A stretch of DNA of 64,000 nt. Origin: Mantis religiosa. Taxonomy: Eukaryota; Arthropoda; Insecta; Mantodea; Mantidae. This document shows positions 20,386-31,639 of the stretch, piece after piece; position 1 is the first letter of the stretch, and the number at the start of each line of letters is the position of its first letter. A model generated the notes under the pieces. The model was not told the DNA's origin, made no database searches, and saw nothing but the letters and a program-made list of their open reading frames with translations. The position numbers and the translations under genes were made by a program. The DNA lies in the NCBI GenBank assembly GCA_030765055.1, contig CM060955.1:99756024-99820023 (forward strand), given 5' to 3'.

Positions 20386-20883
20386 TGTAACAGTATTTTT
20401 GTTTAGTAATGTTCGAAGGAATAATAAATATATAAAAATGTATGTAGTTGTGTGATTGGCCGAAGTAGTAGTGGTATGACGTGGTGTGATGACGTGTAAG
20501 TGAATCGGCCAATCACAAAATAAAGTGGGAATTACTATGGAGACAAGAAAATCAATAATCTCAAAAAGTGTTAGAATCTTGTGTCTTGCTGGAGAAGGAG
20601 GAAAGATGTTACGAGGATTGTAATTGTAAAGGAAAATTAATAAGATTCAAAAAGTGCTATTCAATATTTATAATAGATAAGAGTGAATCATAGTTCGTAT
20701 TATATAATTAAATAATATATTACAAAATTGGACTCATCTAAATTTTATTTTCACCAAAAATCCGTATCCACACCTGAGAAAAGATCTCACGACTCTCAGT
20801 ATATTAAAACTCGACTTGGATCTTATAAAAAGTTGGCTTGCTTCTTATTAGTTGAAGATGAACGAAAATATAATCCCGTTACA
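20386..20883 (+). repeat. 3' LTR of the gypsy-like element
   Basis: 498 bp from TGTAACAG to CCCGTTACA, directly followed by the target repeat GTCT. The first 211 bp are identical to the 5' LTR and include the palindromic CCAAT/TGACGTG block. About 250 bp in the middle differ. An alternative LTR end at ATATTACA (near 20724) cannot be excluded. Confidence 0.7.
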
Positions 20884-20917
20884 GTCTTAACACGAAATCG
20901 GGTGAAATCGGGCATAA

Positions 20918-21345
20918 ATGTAGTCGTTCGAGGTCGTATAGTTAGCTTAAGCTTAGGTAGTACACTTCTGTCTGGGAGGGGCTCCTTCCAGCGCGTCCGG
21001 CAACCTACTAGCCGGTGGATACATACACCGATTGTCTACTCGAGTCCATTTGGCTGCTTGTTGTCGTCTGGCCGATGTTAAGTGCGGGGGAGGCCTTCTC
21101 TCTCGGGTCCGCCTTGGCTGTGTAGCGCAAGGGCTTCGAGGGCTGCTGTTTGGGCCCTAAACAAGGAACAGAGAGGTGCTTGTTAGAGGTTAATCGGGTA
21201 ATTCACAAGTTTATCCAGATATTCATGAATGTCAGCTTCTGTGTCATTGAAGAATAGTCTTCTGTCAAAGAGTGAGAGAGGTTTATCAGCATTCTATTTT
21301 TCTAATGTTTTGTATTGAAAATCTCCCTTGCAATTCAATTCTTAA
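20918..21345. other. unannotated, moderately GC-rich spacer
   Basis: Contains a GC-richer part (about 20940-21180) with no recognisable frame or repeat. This sequence flanks the Harbinger-like element. Confidence 0.35.
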
Positions 21346-22185
21346 GGGGGATTGCAGTTTCTGGGAATACTGATAAGTGAAGATCTAAAATGGGAAGCAC
21401 ATATAAACAAACTAAAAAAAAAAAAAAAAAAACTTAGCATGGGATGTTACATCATAAATGCACTAAAAAAACAGGTTCTAAGAACTGTATATTTTGCACA
21501 AGTCCACAGCCATATTCGATATGGAATAATATTCTGGGGTGTTGCAACCAAATGGGAAGAGGTTTTGAAAACGCAGAAGTGAGCAATAAGAATAATGATG
21601 GGCAAGACAAGTAGAACATCTTGCAGAGAGTTATTCAAAAAATTAAAGATTATGCCTGTAGCCTGTATATACACGCTAGAAGTAATTTACTATGTTCAAC
21701 AAAACAAACATAAATTAATCAAAAACAGTCAGTTACATGATCATCAAACAAGACATAGAGAAAACTTACACATTCAGCAATATAGAACTAATTTAGCAAA
21801 GAATAGTGCATTCCACAATGGTATAAAACTATACAACAAATTACCATCAAATATAAAAATTATCAAAGATAATAAAGTATTTAAAAAACAGCTTGGGTCA
21901 TTCCTATTACATAGCTCATTTTAATCAGTGACTGAATTCCTAGACATGTAATGTACAGTTATTAGTTTGACTATCTATTATCTTATAATTTCAATCTCTA
22001 ATAACATCATGTAAATAAGATTAGGTGTTGTAAACATTAGTTGTCAGGAATCTTAATTTTAAATGTATTTTAGTAAATTGTATATTTATCATTTTAGTAA
22101 ATTGTGTATTTTCATCAACTTGACGAAGCCATGAATATGTAAAAATGGTTTTTAAACGCTGAATAAAGAATACAATACAATAAAT
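21346..22185 (+). mobile_element. LINE 3' relic
   Basis: Post-palm reverse transcriptase sequence: FLGILISEDLKWEAHINKL, then a 17-A run, LRTVYFAQVHSHIRYGIIFWG, a TGA at 21580-21582, then IRIMMGKTSRTSCRELF, HDHQTRHRENLHI and LPSNIKIIKDNKVFKKQL up to the stop at 21922-21924. The 3' part ends in AATAC/AATAA units near 22165-22190. It is the same general clade as the relic at 6746-7890. The active site is missing. Confidence 0.8.
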
Positions 22186-22690
22186 AATATATATTTTAAA
22201 TTCGTTACACAAATTCTTATTCTTAGACATTTCCTCTGTTAAACTTGCCATTTTAATGTTCCAAGTAGATCAGATTAATCTAAATTTAATTTTTATTCTT
22301 AAAATTCATATTAATAATCTGAGGAAGGCCACATATATACACGTGATTTTTCACTCCAAAACTATTTACGTGGATAAACGAAAATAACAAACTTTTAGAT
22401 ATAGTCCAAAGAGGTATAGCCTGAATTTAGTTTGTTGATAACAAATAACGTTTTGTATGGAGTATTTCTTATACAAAGCTAAAATTGCAGCAAAAAATAT
22501 TGCGACAGGATATGGTATTGGGATGATGCGATGATGAGCTCCTCCTGATCTGGGATCTCAGAGATGAGATGCTGTAGCGTCCTATCCTTGTAGTTGGTTA
22601 CGATTTTCTCTCTTTGCTCTCGTCTTCACACGAAGATAAAATCTTACGTCGGGCGTGGTCGCGGATGGGCAGAGATAAGTAATTTGTTAA
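22186..22690. other. unannotated spacer with a minor repeat
   Basis: AT-rich. The part 22500-22590 (GACAGGATATGG...GATGCTGTAGCGTCCTATCCTTG) resembles 32608-32685 (GACAGGATCTAAAGG...GATGCTTAGTGTCCTGTCCTTG). It is possibly an old SINE. Confidence 0.35.
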
Positions 22691-22699
22691 ATAAATTAA

Positions 22700-23050
22700 A
22701 TAATAGTTTTAACTTTTTTTTCAAAATTCAGATTTTATTTACTTGAGTAATTTATATAAACGCGTTGTAACACTAAATTAATATATACCTTCGGAAGCGT
22801 CGATATTCCTTTTTATAATACTACTATATCTATTACATCTATTTGCAAGTTTATGCACAAAATAACATTTTGCGCCCGACCTTGACAAGGTCTATGCACA
22901 GAAGAACGCCAAATTCAGCTAGTCCGAAGTTGTTGGTTTTGCCGTTGCTATGGCAATTCAACAATCTCTCATTGGTCCATGTCATATATCAATTGTACAG
23001 TTTTTATAACCATATTTGGTAATCTTTAGAATTTTTTCTTTGAATCAGTT
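22700..23050 (+). repeat. dispersed repeat, second copy at 34195-34530
   Basis: Shared landmarks in order: GTAACACTAAATTAATA, TTTGCCGTTGCTNTGGNAATTCAA, ATTGGTCCATGTCATAT (ATTGGCTCACGTTATAT in the other copy), TTTTTATAACCATATTTGGTAATCTT and ATTTTTTCTTT. Non-coding. It could be a MITE or an LTR fragment. Confidence 0.6.
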
Positions 23051-23109
23051 TTTAATAATTTAACACGCAATGAAACTAGATCTAAAATAACTGCTTCAAT
23101 ATTTGTAAT

Positions 23110-25002
23110 ATTAAATACGCTATCAGTTTTCATTGATTTTGAAAAAGCATACGAATCAGTATGGAGGCATAAACTTCTTAAGAAACTTTCAAAACTAGGC
23201 AGTCAAGATAATATGATAAATTGGATCACCCAATTTCTCTCTCAACGTTTCTGTGCTAAAAAAATACAATGACAGTACATTCAAATTCCGACAAATAAAA
23301 ATGGGCCTACCATAAGGTGCAGTACTGAGTACAACCATGTTCAACATCTACATCAATGATCTTCCCGCGGCTGTATCAAACACAGAAATAAAGACAGCAC
23401 TTTTTCCAGATGACATGATTATGTGGACATCTTCCCCACAAATAGAGAAATCCAAAACTTCAATGGAAAAGTGGACTGACAACAATTTGATGAAAATAAA
23501 TACTGATGAAACAACATTCCAAATATTTAGCTTAAAAAAGAAAATCCCTAAACTAAATCTGCAGTTAAAGAAAACAAACCTGAAACAAATATATGAAACA
23601 AAATATTTAGGAACAATTTTTGATTCAAAATTATCTTGGAGATCATATTGAAGCAGTAGTAAACAAATCAACAGCAAAAATTTCAATTTTGAATAGAGTA
23701 GCTGGAGTCAAGTGGGGCAGCAATTGGGAGACACTGAACACCACATACAAAACATTCATCAAGCCAATACTTCTTTATAATGCAGAGGTAATAATTACAG
23801 CAAACAGTTCTAACATAAATCACCAAGAAGTATGCCTGCGACTAATAGCCGGTGCAGCAAAATCAACTCCAATCACGGCAATGCAAGCCTTAACTCGGAA
23901 CTATCTAATACATCTAACTTTAGAGGAGCAGGCACTAATACAACATGAAAAAATGTTGTGGTTAAAAACAACAAAATGGGAGAAAATATTACTACAACCA
24001 ATCAAGATGAAAACACAAACAAGTTTCCTACACAAAGTTATGGAATTAAAAACAGATCTGAATCTTCTTAATTCTAAAGAAAACATTTTAATCAAAGAAA
24101 ACCCACTGACTTTTGAACCAATTAATATCCAATTAGATTTTAAACAAATAGTTACAAAATCTGAAACTTCCAAACCTGTACTAAAAGCACTAGCATTAGA
24201 AACTGTGAACAATAGATACCCACCTGAAGAATGGTTACATATCTACACAGATGGATCTAACTTGGACAACAACTCAGGAGCAGGAATTAAGTGTGCACTG
24301 TTCTCATTCTATCAACCAGCAGGATACCACACAACAAATTTTGATGCAGAAGTAACGGCTATTCATATTTCACTCCAACACCTTCTATACAGAATATATA
24401 AATTAAAAAATGCTGTCATACTTTCTGATTCTAAAGCAGCATTATGTGCAATAAGTTCATATAAAATGAGGTCAATCCAAATTAAAGAATGTCACAAAAT
24501 GATCCAACAACTTCAAAAACTACAGAAAAGAATTATATTACAGTGAATACCTGCATATTGTTGAATTGCTGGAAATGAATCAGCTGATTTTCTTGCCAAA
24601 AAAAGTGCAAATTTAATTCAGAACAAAAGTAAAAACTTACCCTTTACATCTATAAAAAGATTAATTAAAAGCAAATACAAAAACAGACAAAACCAATCAA
24701 TATCTAACAAAGCCAAAGATAAAAAATGGAACATTTTAATTAAAAATCCAGAAATTATTCCAGAAATCCCAAGTAAAGCTGCAGTAGCAAATTTTAGATT
24801 ACTTACGGAACATGATTATTTGGCCAAACACTTACACGGAATAGGAATTTATACAAGTCCAAATTGTCCTCTGTGCAACAAAGAAGAGGAAATGACTGAA
24901 GAACATCTTTTAACCTGTGAAGCCCTACCTGCCGGACCCACTACACAGAAATATTGGAGAGCAAGAGAGCTAATGGCTTCATTGCCAAAGCCTAGCAGTT
25001 GA
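23110..25002 (+). pseudogene. RNase H-bearing LINE ORF2 relic
   Basis: The reverse transcriptase begins inside the palm (FIDFEKAYESVWRHKLLKKL, about 23130). A frame break lies near 23270, then a segment where the active-site motif reads FPDDMIMW instead of FADD. A second frame change near 23640 leads to the post-RT region. RNase H has YTDGSNLDNNSGAGI, DAEVTAI and LSDSKAAL (Asp, Glu, Asp). Two TGA codons at 24544 and 24562 lie in QWIPAHCG-type sequence. The C-terminal zinc motif CPLCNKEEEMTEEHLLTC is kept. RNase H places it in the I-like group rather than jockey. The 5' half is missing. Confidence 0.85.
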
Positions 25003-25446
25003 AAACAACAACATATTTGTAAAAACTATATTTGATATAAAAGTGAAATTCAGTAGCCGTATTAAATAGCATTTGGCGTAAATAAATTACATACAAAATT
25101 TATATTTCTTGTGAAAAAAGCAACAGGTAATTTAGTCATTTTCGCAGATGCATCCCGTTAAGACAACATTGAATAATAAAACGATAATTGGACAAGTATG
25201 GGACATACTTACCGTATACACAAACAGTGATCATTTGTTTTAAACTCAATTTGCTTACCTGCAAGTTAACGCCGATGTCACCTTCGTAAAAGCTCCAGTA
25301 AATAATAGCTGCTGGTGTTTACGTCATCAGTACTAACAGAAAATCACCAAACATAACCAGAGTTTGCGATCTCCATATAGACTCTGTTGTCTCATGAAGT
25401 TCTTCAGTAGCTCTTCCTTTGGGTTAACGCTCCTAAGTGGCATACA
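25003..25446. other. unannotated spacer
   Basis: Includes the LINE 3' untranslated sequence to about 25090. Beyond that I recognise nothing before the mariner. Confidence 0.4.
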
Positions 25447-25448
25447 TA

Positions 25449-26688
25449 CGAGGGGGTTCGTAAAGTTTTAATTACCACCCTGTAGTTTTTATGCTAGAGT
25501 GATGAAAATTTGTCAGTGTCATCATTGATCCCTGGGAACATAGTGTAGGTAGTTTCAGTGATCTGAGTCCTTTTGCTTTTTTACAGTGAGTGCCAGAAGT
25601 GACTGAGGTGTAAGATGGAGAAAATTGAGCCTCATAGAGTAATCAAGTTTCTGCATTTGAAGGGCAAAACTGCCCGGGAAATCCATGATGGGATGACGGC
25701 TGTTTATGGAAATAATTGCCCATCATATGACACTATTGTGAGGTGGAAAAGGAATTTTCAAACTGATCACATGTTCCTGACAGATGAGCCAAGAGCTGGT
25801 AGACCGTCAATGACAGACGATGCTGTCACAGTGAAGAAAGTGGAGTGTTTAATACTGGAAGACAGATGAGTAACCATCCAAATGATCATGAATGAGATAC
25901 ATCTTAGTTATGGTAGTGTGTGGAAAATTATTCATGACGAACTGCACATGTCTAAGGTGACTGCACGGTGGGTTCCACGTTTGCTAACCCCTTTCCAAAA
26001 GCAAACACAGCGTGGCCTTTCTAGACAGAGGTTGATGCTCTTGGAAGAGGATGAAGATGATATTTTTGACGTGTGGTAACCATGGATGAATCTTGGATAT
26101 CAGTATGATGCAGAGATAGAAACCATGAGCATGAAAAATTGCAAAGGTGCAAATGTCAGCTGGAAAACTCATGCTTTCAGTTTTCTGGGATAGTCGTGGG
26201 GTCATCCTTACAGATTATCTTACCACGGGTCAAACCATCACTGGCAGATGCTACTGAAATCTTCTGGACAAGTTACGAGCAGCTCTGATTAAGAAACGTT
26301 CGTCTTCTGGCTGACAAAGCACCAGCTCATTCATCTCAAGTTGCAGTTGACAAAACAAGGGAATGTGGCTTTGCCACCTTACAGCATCCGCCTTATTCGC
26401 CCGATCTCGCACCAAGTGACTTTTTCTTGTTCCCGGAAATGAAGATTCCGTTGCGTGGTCACCAATTTGACAACACAAATGACGTCATTCATGAAGTGGA
26501 AGAGTGGTTTAAAGCGAATTCTGCAGACTTCTACAATCAAGGTATTCGGAAGGTCAAAAAACGCTGGGAAAGAATGTGTATATCTGGATTTTGACTACGT
26601 AGAGAAGAACTAACAAGCACATATCAACACAAACTCTCTATCACATTTTTAAAGGGTGATAATTAAAACTTAGCGATACCCTATCGTG
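25449..26688 (+). mobile_element. mariner transposon, family B, complete but dead
   Basis: TA target sites at 25447-25448 and 26689-26690. The imperfect TIRs of about 35 bp start CGAGGGGGTTCGTAAAGTTT on the left and CACGATAGGGTATCGCTAAG on the right strand, both continuing into TTTTAATTAYCACCCT. The whole transposase region lies between them. Confidence 0.9.
25615..26600 (+). pseudogene. mariner transposase pseudogene (family B)
   Basis: ATG 25615. Helix-turn-helix region with KGKTAREIHDGM and YDTIVRWKRNF; RAGRPSMTDD linker. TGA at 25867-25869. Second domain YGSVWKIIHDELHMSKVTARWVP. Then several frame changes: the first catalytic Asp segment (ATGGATGAATCTTGGATATC) at about 26082, the second in GCTGACAAAGCACCAGCTCAT (26309), and the third in PYSPDLAPSDFFLF (about 26393-26430). 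The spacing of the last two is 34 residues, defining mariner. Multiple lesions make it inactive. Confidence 0.85.
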
Positions 26689-26690
26689 TA

Positions 26691-26872
26691 CGCAATAATA
26701 TAGATTCTTCTGAAGCCAAATTTCGATAATTGTGTTCACTTTAATTTGCTGACGTAGTTTGTTTAACGATTTACCAGTTATAGCTCAAAACTGGCCCGAA
26801 TTTCATCTAGTTTATTTTCTGTTAAAATATCTAGAATGTTTCTTGTCTTAACATGGAACCCTAAGTTTCAGC
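26691..26872. other. short spacer
   Basis: Host or older repeat sequence between the mariner and a solo LTR, no feature seen. Confidence 0.4.
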
Positions 26873-26876
26873 ATAA

Positions 26877-27372
26877 TGTGACTCTGTGGGTTCGTGAAAT
26901 TAAGAGTCCAATTGCACAAACTCAAAATGTTGTTTATTTCCACCGAATTACAGTGGGAACACTTGCCGATTACATAGAATTACGTAGCGCACACAATTAC
27001 GATTCACCAGTTCGTCTGTCACAGGTCCACTCCGCACTCGCAATTACGTACAACTCCTCTGACGCACGTACACAGTCTTCCAGTCCGTTCGCTAGCACGG
27101 CGTTCCTCCGGCTGCTCGCCAAGAACTGAACTCACTCGCCCACTGCAGGCCTTATATAGGAAGATCGCTGTTTCTGGAAGTCTCGCGGTTCAGTGAATCA
27201 TCCCGACTGTTCCAGACGTGAGGGAGAGGGGAAAGAGATGGCTAGTGATGTTTTCCCAACCCTCCCCTCGTTAGTGCTACGAGATAAATGGGTAGCCGTG
27301 GCTGAATGCTTCCCGTCTGGTCCCTACCTGTCAGCTGCTCGTTCTCTCGGGAATTCCGATGTTCCGGTGACA
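26877..27372 (-). mobile_element. solo LTR with 4-bp TSD (family L2)
   Basis: TGTGACTCTG...GGTGACA, 496 bp, bounded by direct repeats ATAA at 26873-26876 and 27373-27376. Read on the minus strand it has TATATAAGG (27151-27159 region), later a polyadenylation-type AATAAA (complement near 26927), and ends in TTTCACGAACCCACAGAGTCACA. So it is a minus-oriented LTR left by LTR-LTR recombination. A second solo LTR of this family is at 35419-36346. Confidence 0.85.
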
Positions 27373-27376
27373 ATAA

Positions 27377-28166
27377 CTTTAAAATTGAAGTGCGGTGTGT
27401 GATAAAATCTAAAAAAATAATAGGAACTAATTTTTTCAACGAAACAATAGAAGAAATCTGCCTATTTGAGAGGAAAGATTTTAATGCGCCTCTGCCTGCG
27501 AATGTATTCATATGTTTCTATGGTTGTATACTTGGCTGCTAAGAATAGGCAAAGGAGTTTCTTTTAAATAAATTAAGTATCAAATGCCCCGGAAACACTA
27601 CGAAAGCAGACACTGGATTGTTTTAGAGAGAGGAAGCTTCGGCTCCGGGTAGATACCACACTTAGTTACATGTTAAATATGGAGGGCATAAATGTTGTTT
27701 TAACACCCTCATACGATCATGACCATCTCGTTCCACCAAGCGATAGCCGACTGTTTATCACGTACCGGTGATGTCGGTCACTACATGGCAAATCGTGGAA
27801 GCGTATCGGAAAATATGGGAACAATGGACTGCGAGCCTATCGCACATATACGCCGAGTCAGTATATGTACACTCTGTTGCTCAAACAGCAATGTGCCATG
27901 CAACGACAAGCGCGAGAAATCATATATAACGTGATTTAATATTGTGACGTGGAGAAAGAAGAGGAAATACAAATCCCGTTGTGTCAAGCGACAGACGGGC
28001 GGCTTTAATGGTAATTTATATATGCGTGTAATAATTAATTGGCTAATCTGTCATATCAGACACACAGCTCCCAAGTGCTTTATTTGTGTTTCGCAACTTA
28101 TTGAACGCCAAGTTAACTAATATTTCGCTCTTTTAGAAAACAAAATAACAAGCGAATGCCGCATTC
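27377..28166. other. unannotated spacer
   Basis: No recognisable frames. Short frames at 27719-27987 overlap on both strands and lack motifs. Confidence 0.4.
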
Positions 28167-28177
28167 GTCATTAAGGT

Positions 28178-29109
28178 TGACACCTCCGTCTCACACAGCA
28201 GTGGTGTCGGCGTTGGCGGATGTCCGTAAATCCGGACAAAAGCCACGCCATACTTTTCACAAAGCGCCACACCCCCGCAGACTGCCCCAACTTCAGCTTC
28301 CGAGGTCGAATGATAGAGTGGACTAACTCTGTCCGATACCTTGGAGTAACATTGGATAGAGGCCTAACCTTTTGCCAAACCATCAGAGACCTAGCGGCAA
28401 GGGTACAGGGAGCTATCGCTTTCCTGTATCCTATGCTGGGGTCGAGCTCGATGCCGCTTGGCCTGAGGTTGTACCTCTTCCGGGCGGCGGTAATCTCCGT
28501 GATGCTATATGCCTGCGAGATCTGGGGCATGGCCGCAGATGATAGCTGGTTGGCATGGCTTCAACGTGCACAGAATAGAGGGCTACGGTCAATCTATTCT
28601 ATGGGTCGCTATTTTCCTACCAGGTTGCTTCATGAAGTCTCGGGACTTCCATATGTGGAGGACGAAGTTAGGCGCCGGGAATCAAAATTCTACACAACTT
28701 TACCAACTTATAGAAGCGCCCTTGTTAGATCACTGGGAGATTATGACCCCACTAGACGCCGTTCTAGACAACATCGGGTCCCCCGTATGGCATGCGGGCA
28801 CCCAAGATAACCCTGGAGCTAATCCAAACAGCAGCTAAAGCTGAGCTCCACATAATCTCCTAAGTTGTTTGGCAACAAAATTCTCCCCAACCCAAAACTA
28901 AATTAAAATCACCAGGGTGCAGGGAATTGCATCCTGTCCTTTCATCCCGAAGGTACAAAATGTAACCTCACAAAATTCATCAACCTCAAAACCTACACCA
29001 TATCCATCCTACAAAATCCCGTTCAAATACCGTACCTGCGGTAAAACCCTTAACGGGTGGGCACGCAGCAAAAACCTTCTGGCTATATACAGCCAGCCAG
29101 CACGTCATG
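28178..29109 (+). mobile_element. 5'-truncated jockey-like LINE copy (family J2)
   Basis: Bounded by an 11-bp direct repeat GTCATTAAGGT (28167-28177 and 29110-29120). It carries the end of ORF2 (28220-28810): NPDKSHAILFTKRH, VRYLGVTLDRGLTF, LYACEIWGMAAD and GLPYVEDEVRRRESKFY. The stop is followed by ~300 bp of 3' sequence ending CAGCCAGCACGTCATG. The truncation falls just after the YADD region. Two more copies, each with its own target repeat, are at 35582-36137 and 37834-38938. Confidence 0.92.
28220..28810 (+). pseudogene. C-terminal part of jockey-like reverse transcriptase (J2)
   Basis: About 196 uninterrupted codons of the post-catalytic part of ORF2, joined without a start of its own. 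The region resembles the same part of the 37.8-kb copy residue by residue. One inserted codon (DD in GMAADDSWL) is seen relative to that copy. It has no catalytic residues and is not a functional gene. Confidence 0.85.
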
Positions 29110-29120
29110 GTCATTAAGGT

Positions 29121-30660
29121 CGATATGCTTCAAGACTGTATCATATACTGTTTACCACAGGAAAGAAAGTCCCCGGGGAATGAGACGCAGGGGGTTGGAA
29201 AAGATTCCAACACTCTGCCTCGACATGTTTATGACGGTCAGATCAGCTCAGTCACAGCCCATTCAAAAAACTTCTGACGCGTTCTATTTTGTGAATAAAT
29301 CTTCTCGGTTTTAGTGTACTGTGTGAACAGGGCGTATGTTTTTAACGGTTATGCTCCTTGTGTAGCACGGTTCTCTGTCACACACATTCACTGTCCTTCT
29401 CCCACTGTGTAAAGGTGGCACATTCCTTTCAGGAAATTTCTTTGCGTTGGCGAACAGTAGTATAGTGACCGCGCTTTAAGCATCCCGAGGCGGTTGCCTT
29501 TTTACGGAAAAACTGTTCTCACCCCTAACCACAAAGTCATAAATATCTTAGGTTACACTTACCGGGGTGGAGGGGTGAAGAATGTTAGACACGTGTTTAT
29601 AGCTGAAAATACCCAGGTTTGCCGTTGTTTAAAATAACATTTAGAAGGAAAAAACTTCAAGCTGATTTCACTGTACGAATTAGTAATTTGGTTTACTTAT
29701 TGATATTTTCAAATACATTTTAAATAATTAATGTATCCTATATTAATACAATAATGTTAAAATGCTTTATAACATAACTGAAAAGGTATATATTATATAT
29801 GCTGTTATGGTATAATACTTATATTACCAACGAGAACTAAATGCTTATTATTGGCATAATATCCAAGGAAAGTTTAGTAAAACATTATTATAATTTTAAA
29901 AAGGTTAAATTGCATCAATGTGCATGAATTTGCGAGGGATATTTAGCTGCAAATTAAAGAAGCACTTTGGATATTCTGGTACTTAATAATAATTTATAAG
30001 CAAAGATTGCACGTTAGAGCTTTGTTTATTGCAATCGTGAACCGATTTATCCTAAACCATTTTCCTATATTCTATGGCAGCTACAGGTGATGAATTTCAG
30101 TTAGTTTAACAAAGCAGCCAATACTTCAAAAGTAAAAAAAGACGAACTAAGGAATTGAAGAAAAACTACTAAGGAAACTCTATAACTATTTTTAAATGCT
30201 GGAACCTTTTTACAAGGATGTCTGCAAATTTTACAAGTTTGAATAAAGTTAAGCAGTGTAACTTTTTGGGGTGGGGGCTTCTGTTAAACACAATTTAAAT
30301 AAATAATCACGCACATTCCGCATAATAATTAAATGTCATAACTTTAGAACTCGAGAAAGGTTAGAAATACTCTTAGGTGTATATTACAAGTATGAATGGG
30401 AATCCATGTTAGCACATCCATGTTAGGTTCGATACCCACGGTCTCCACATTTTAATTGCTAAACGCCAATAACTATTAAACATTAATGAATTTATAAAAC
30501 TACGTTAAGTAAAACACTATGTAACTTCTACAAACATAAGCTTAATTAGCACACATAAGAAGCAAGTTTGCACAGTCTAAGCTAATAGAAGGTACCGCAG
30601 TTTTGAGGACACAAGAAAAATATTGCAACAGCGTATTAAGAAGGACCAGCGTTTAAGGGT
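29121..30660. other. unannotated AT-rich spacer
   Basis: About 1.5 kb with no recognisable transposon motif, tRNA box or sustained frame, apart from a weak frame up to 29314. Confidence 0.5.
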
Positions 30661-30963
30661 GGAAGACCCTTATAATTGCTTACATCTGAAAATGTGTGGT
30701 GAGGAGGGAAAGCTTTGATTTCGATGGGATGGAATGAACGCGGCTACCATACCTTCGATGGTAGGCTGATGAGGTGATGATGGACGAGAGGACCTACAGC
30801 TTTTATCGTAGATTCCAAGCCGCATTGGCCCTTGTAGATACGTCACATAAGGTAGTCGGAAGCTTGAGTGGCCTTCTCTAGAGTCGGGAAATCGAGCCAC
30901 GGATCCTCAACAAGAGAGACGGGAACGGCACATCTGATTTGAATTTGTGTATACTTACATTAG

Positions 30964-30966
<3 letters not shown>

Positions 30967-31061
<95 letters not shown>

Positions 31062-31103
31062 GCACACACACACTCACACACACGCACACACACACGCATA
31101 CAC
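30967..31103. repeat. compound (TC)n-(AC)n microsatellite
   Basis: TC units from 30967 to 31044 (about 39 units) followed by imperfect ACACAC/ACGCAC units to about 31103. Confidence 0.95.
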
Positions 31104-31149
31104 ATATACATTTACACCATTCACATTTTCAGACTGAAAATAATCTTGG

Positions 31150-31228
31150 TTAGAAGAAAATTCCCACCCCAACCAGAAATCGAATTCGACTGTTGCCCAG
31201 GACGAATGTACTCGTCCGACTGAGCTGA
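31150..31228 (-). mobile_element. tRNA-like SINE head
   Basis: On the minus strand: TACTCAGCTCAGTCGGACGAGTAC (A box) and AGTCGAATTCGATTTC (B box), ending GGTTGGGGTGGG. It resembles the head of the element at 48460-48720 (TTAGCTCAGTCGGTAGAGC). Body and target repeats are not clear. Confidence 0.5.
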
Positions 31229-31555
31229 GTAATATTATTTATATTAATAACTCTATTTATACTAATAACTCTAGTAATATTATTAATATTACACTATACA
31301 TAAACACAAATTCACCGTTCTCAAATCATTTAGTTGTCTCACTGAGTTGGTTCCTCTGTAACACCAGCCATTTCTGAAGTCCTTTGAGAGACTACCACTG
31401 ATAACATACATTTAGGTAGAAATAGCTTCTTTTGGGTGGGAAGGGAGCGTTAACCGGCAAACCGTTATCTGCACTTTCGATTCCAACCCTCCTTTTCTTT
31501 AACTGTTTGATAGATTGCAATCACATTTCCTCGAAAGAGTTTTTATCTGTAATGG

Positions 31556-31583
31556 GAGCGAGAGAGAGAGAGAGAGAGAGAGG
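31556..31583. repeat. short (GA)n tract
   Basis: A run of GA units, about 13 repeats. A short (TC)n run also lies at 31821-31838. Confidence 0.85.
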
Positions 31584-31639
31584 ACAAAAGTTGGCGCCAT
31601 ACTGGGCAGCGGTATCATCCAAGTTATCGATAGACGAGT

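Larger units (their letters stand above)
16210..20883 (+). mobile_element. Ty3/gypsy-like LTR retrotransposon, internally deleted
   Basis: Begins TGTAACAG and ends CCGTTACA (terminal inverted TGTAAC/GTTACA), with a 4-bp target duplication GTCT (16206-16209 and 20884-20887). The host sequence GTGTTAA-GTCT-TAACACG is rejoined when it is removed. The order is LTR, primer-binding site, gag, protease, short pol remnant, AT-rich segment, polypurine tract, LTR. Reverse transcriptase, RNase H, integrase and any env are absent, so this copy depends on a relative. Confidence 0.9.
9744..20914. mobile_element. PIF/Harbinger-like element, split by two later insertions
   Basis: The outer ends are a 14-bp perfect TIR, TGCCCGATTTCACC at 9744-9757 and GGTGAAATCGGGCA at 20901-20914, flanked by the direct repeat TAA (9741-9743, 20915-20917). 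A 3-bp TWA duplication is the PIF/Harbinger signature. Removing the jockey insertion (9805-15310 plus one target repeat) and the LTR element (16210-20883 plus one target repeat) leaves about 1 kb. That kilobase has longer, looser inverted arms sharing TTGCATTTCACCAAC (15348-15362 and its inverse near 16164-16178) and a Myb/SANT-like relic. No DDE transposase remains, so the element is non-autonomous. Confidence 0.85.

Noticed and set aside
27193..27542. Frames inside the L2 solo LTR
   Set aside because: They run through the LTR and its flank; LTR ends and the ATAA duplication explain the sequence.
30878..31223. Arg-Glu and Ser-Leu-rich frames near 31 kb
   Set aside because: Translations of the (TC)n-(AC)n microsatellite.
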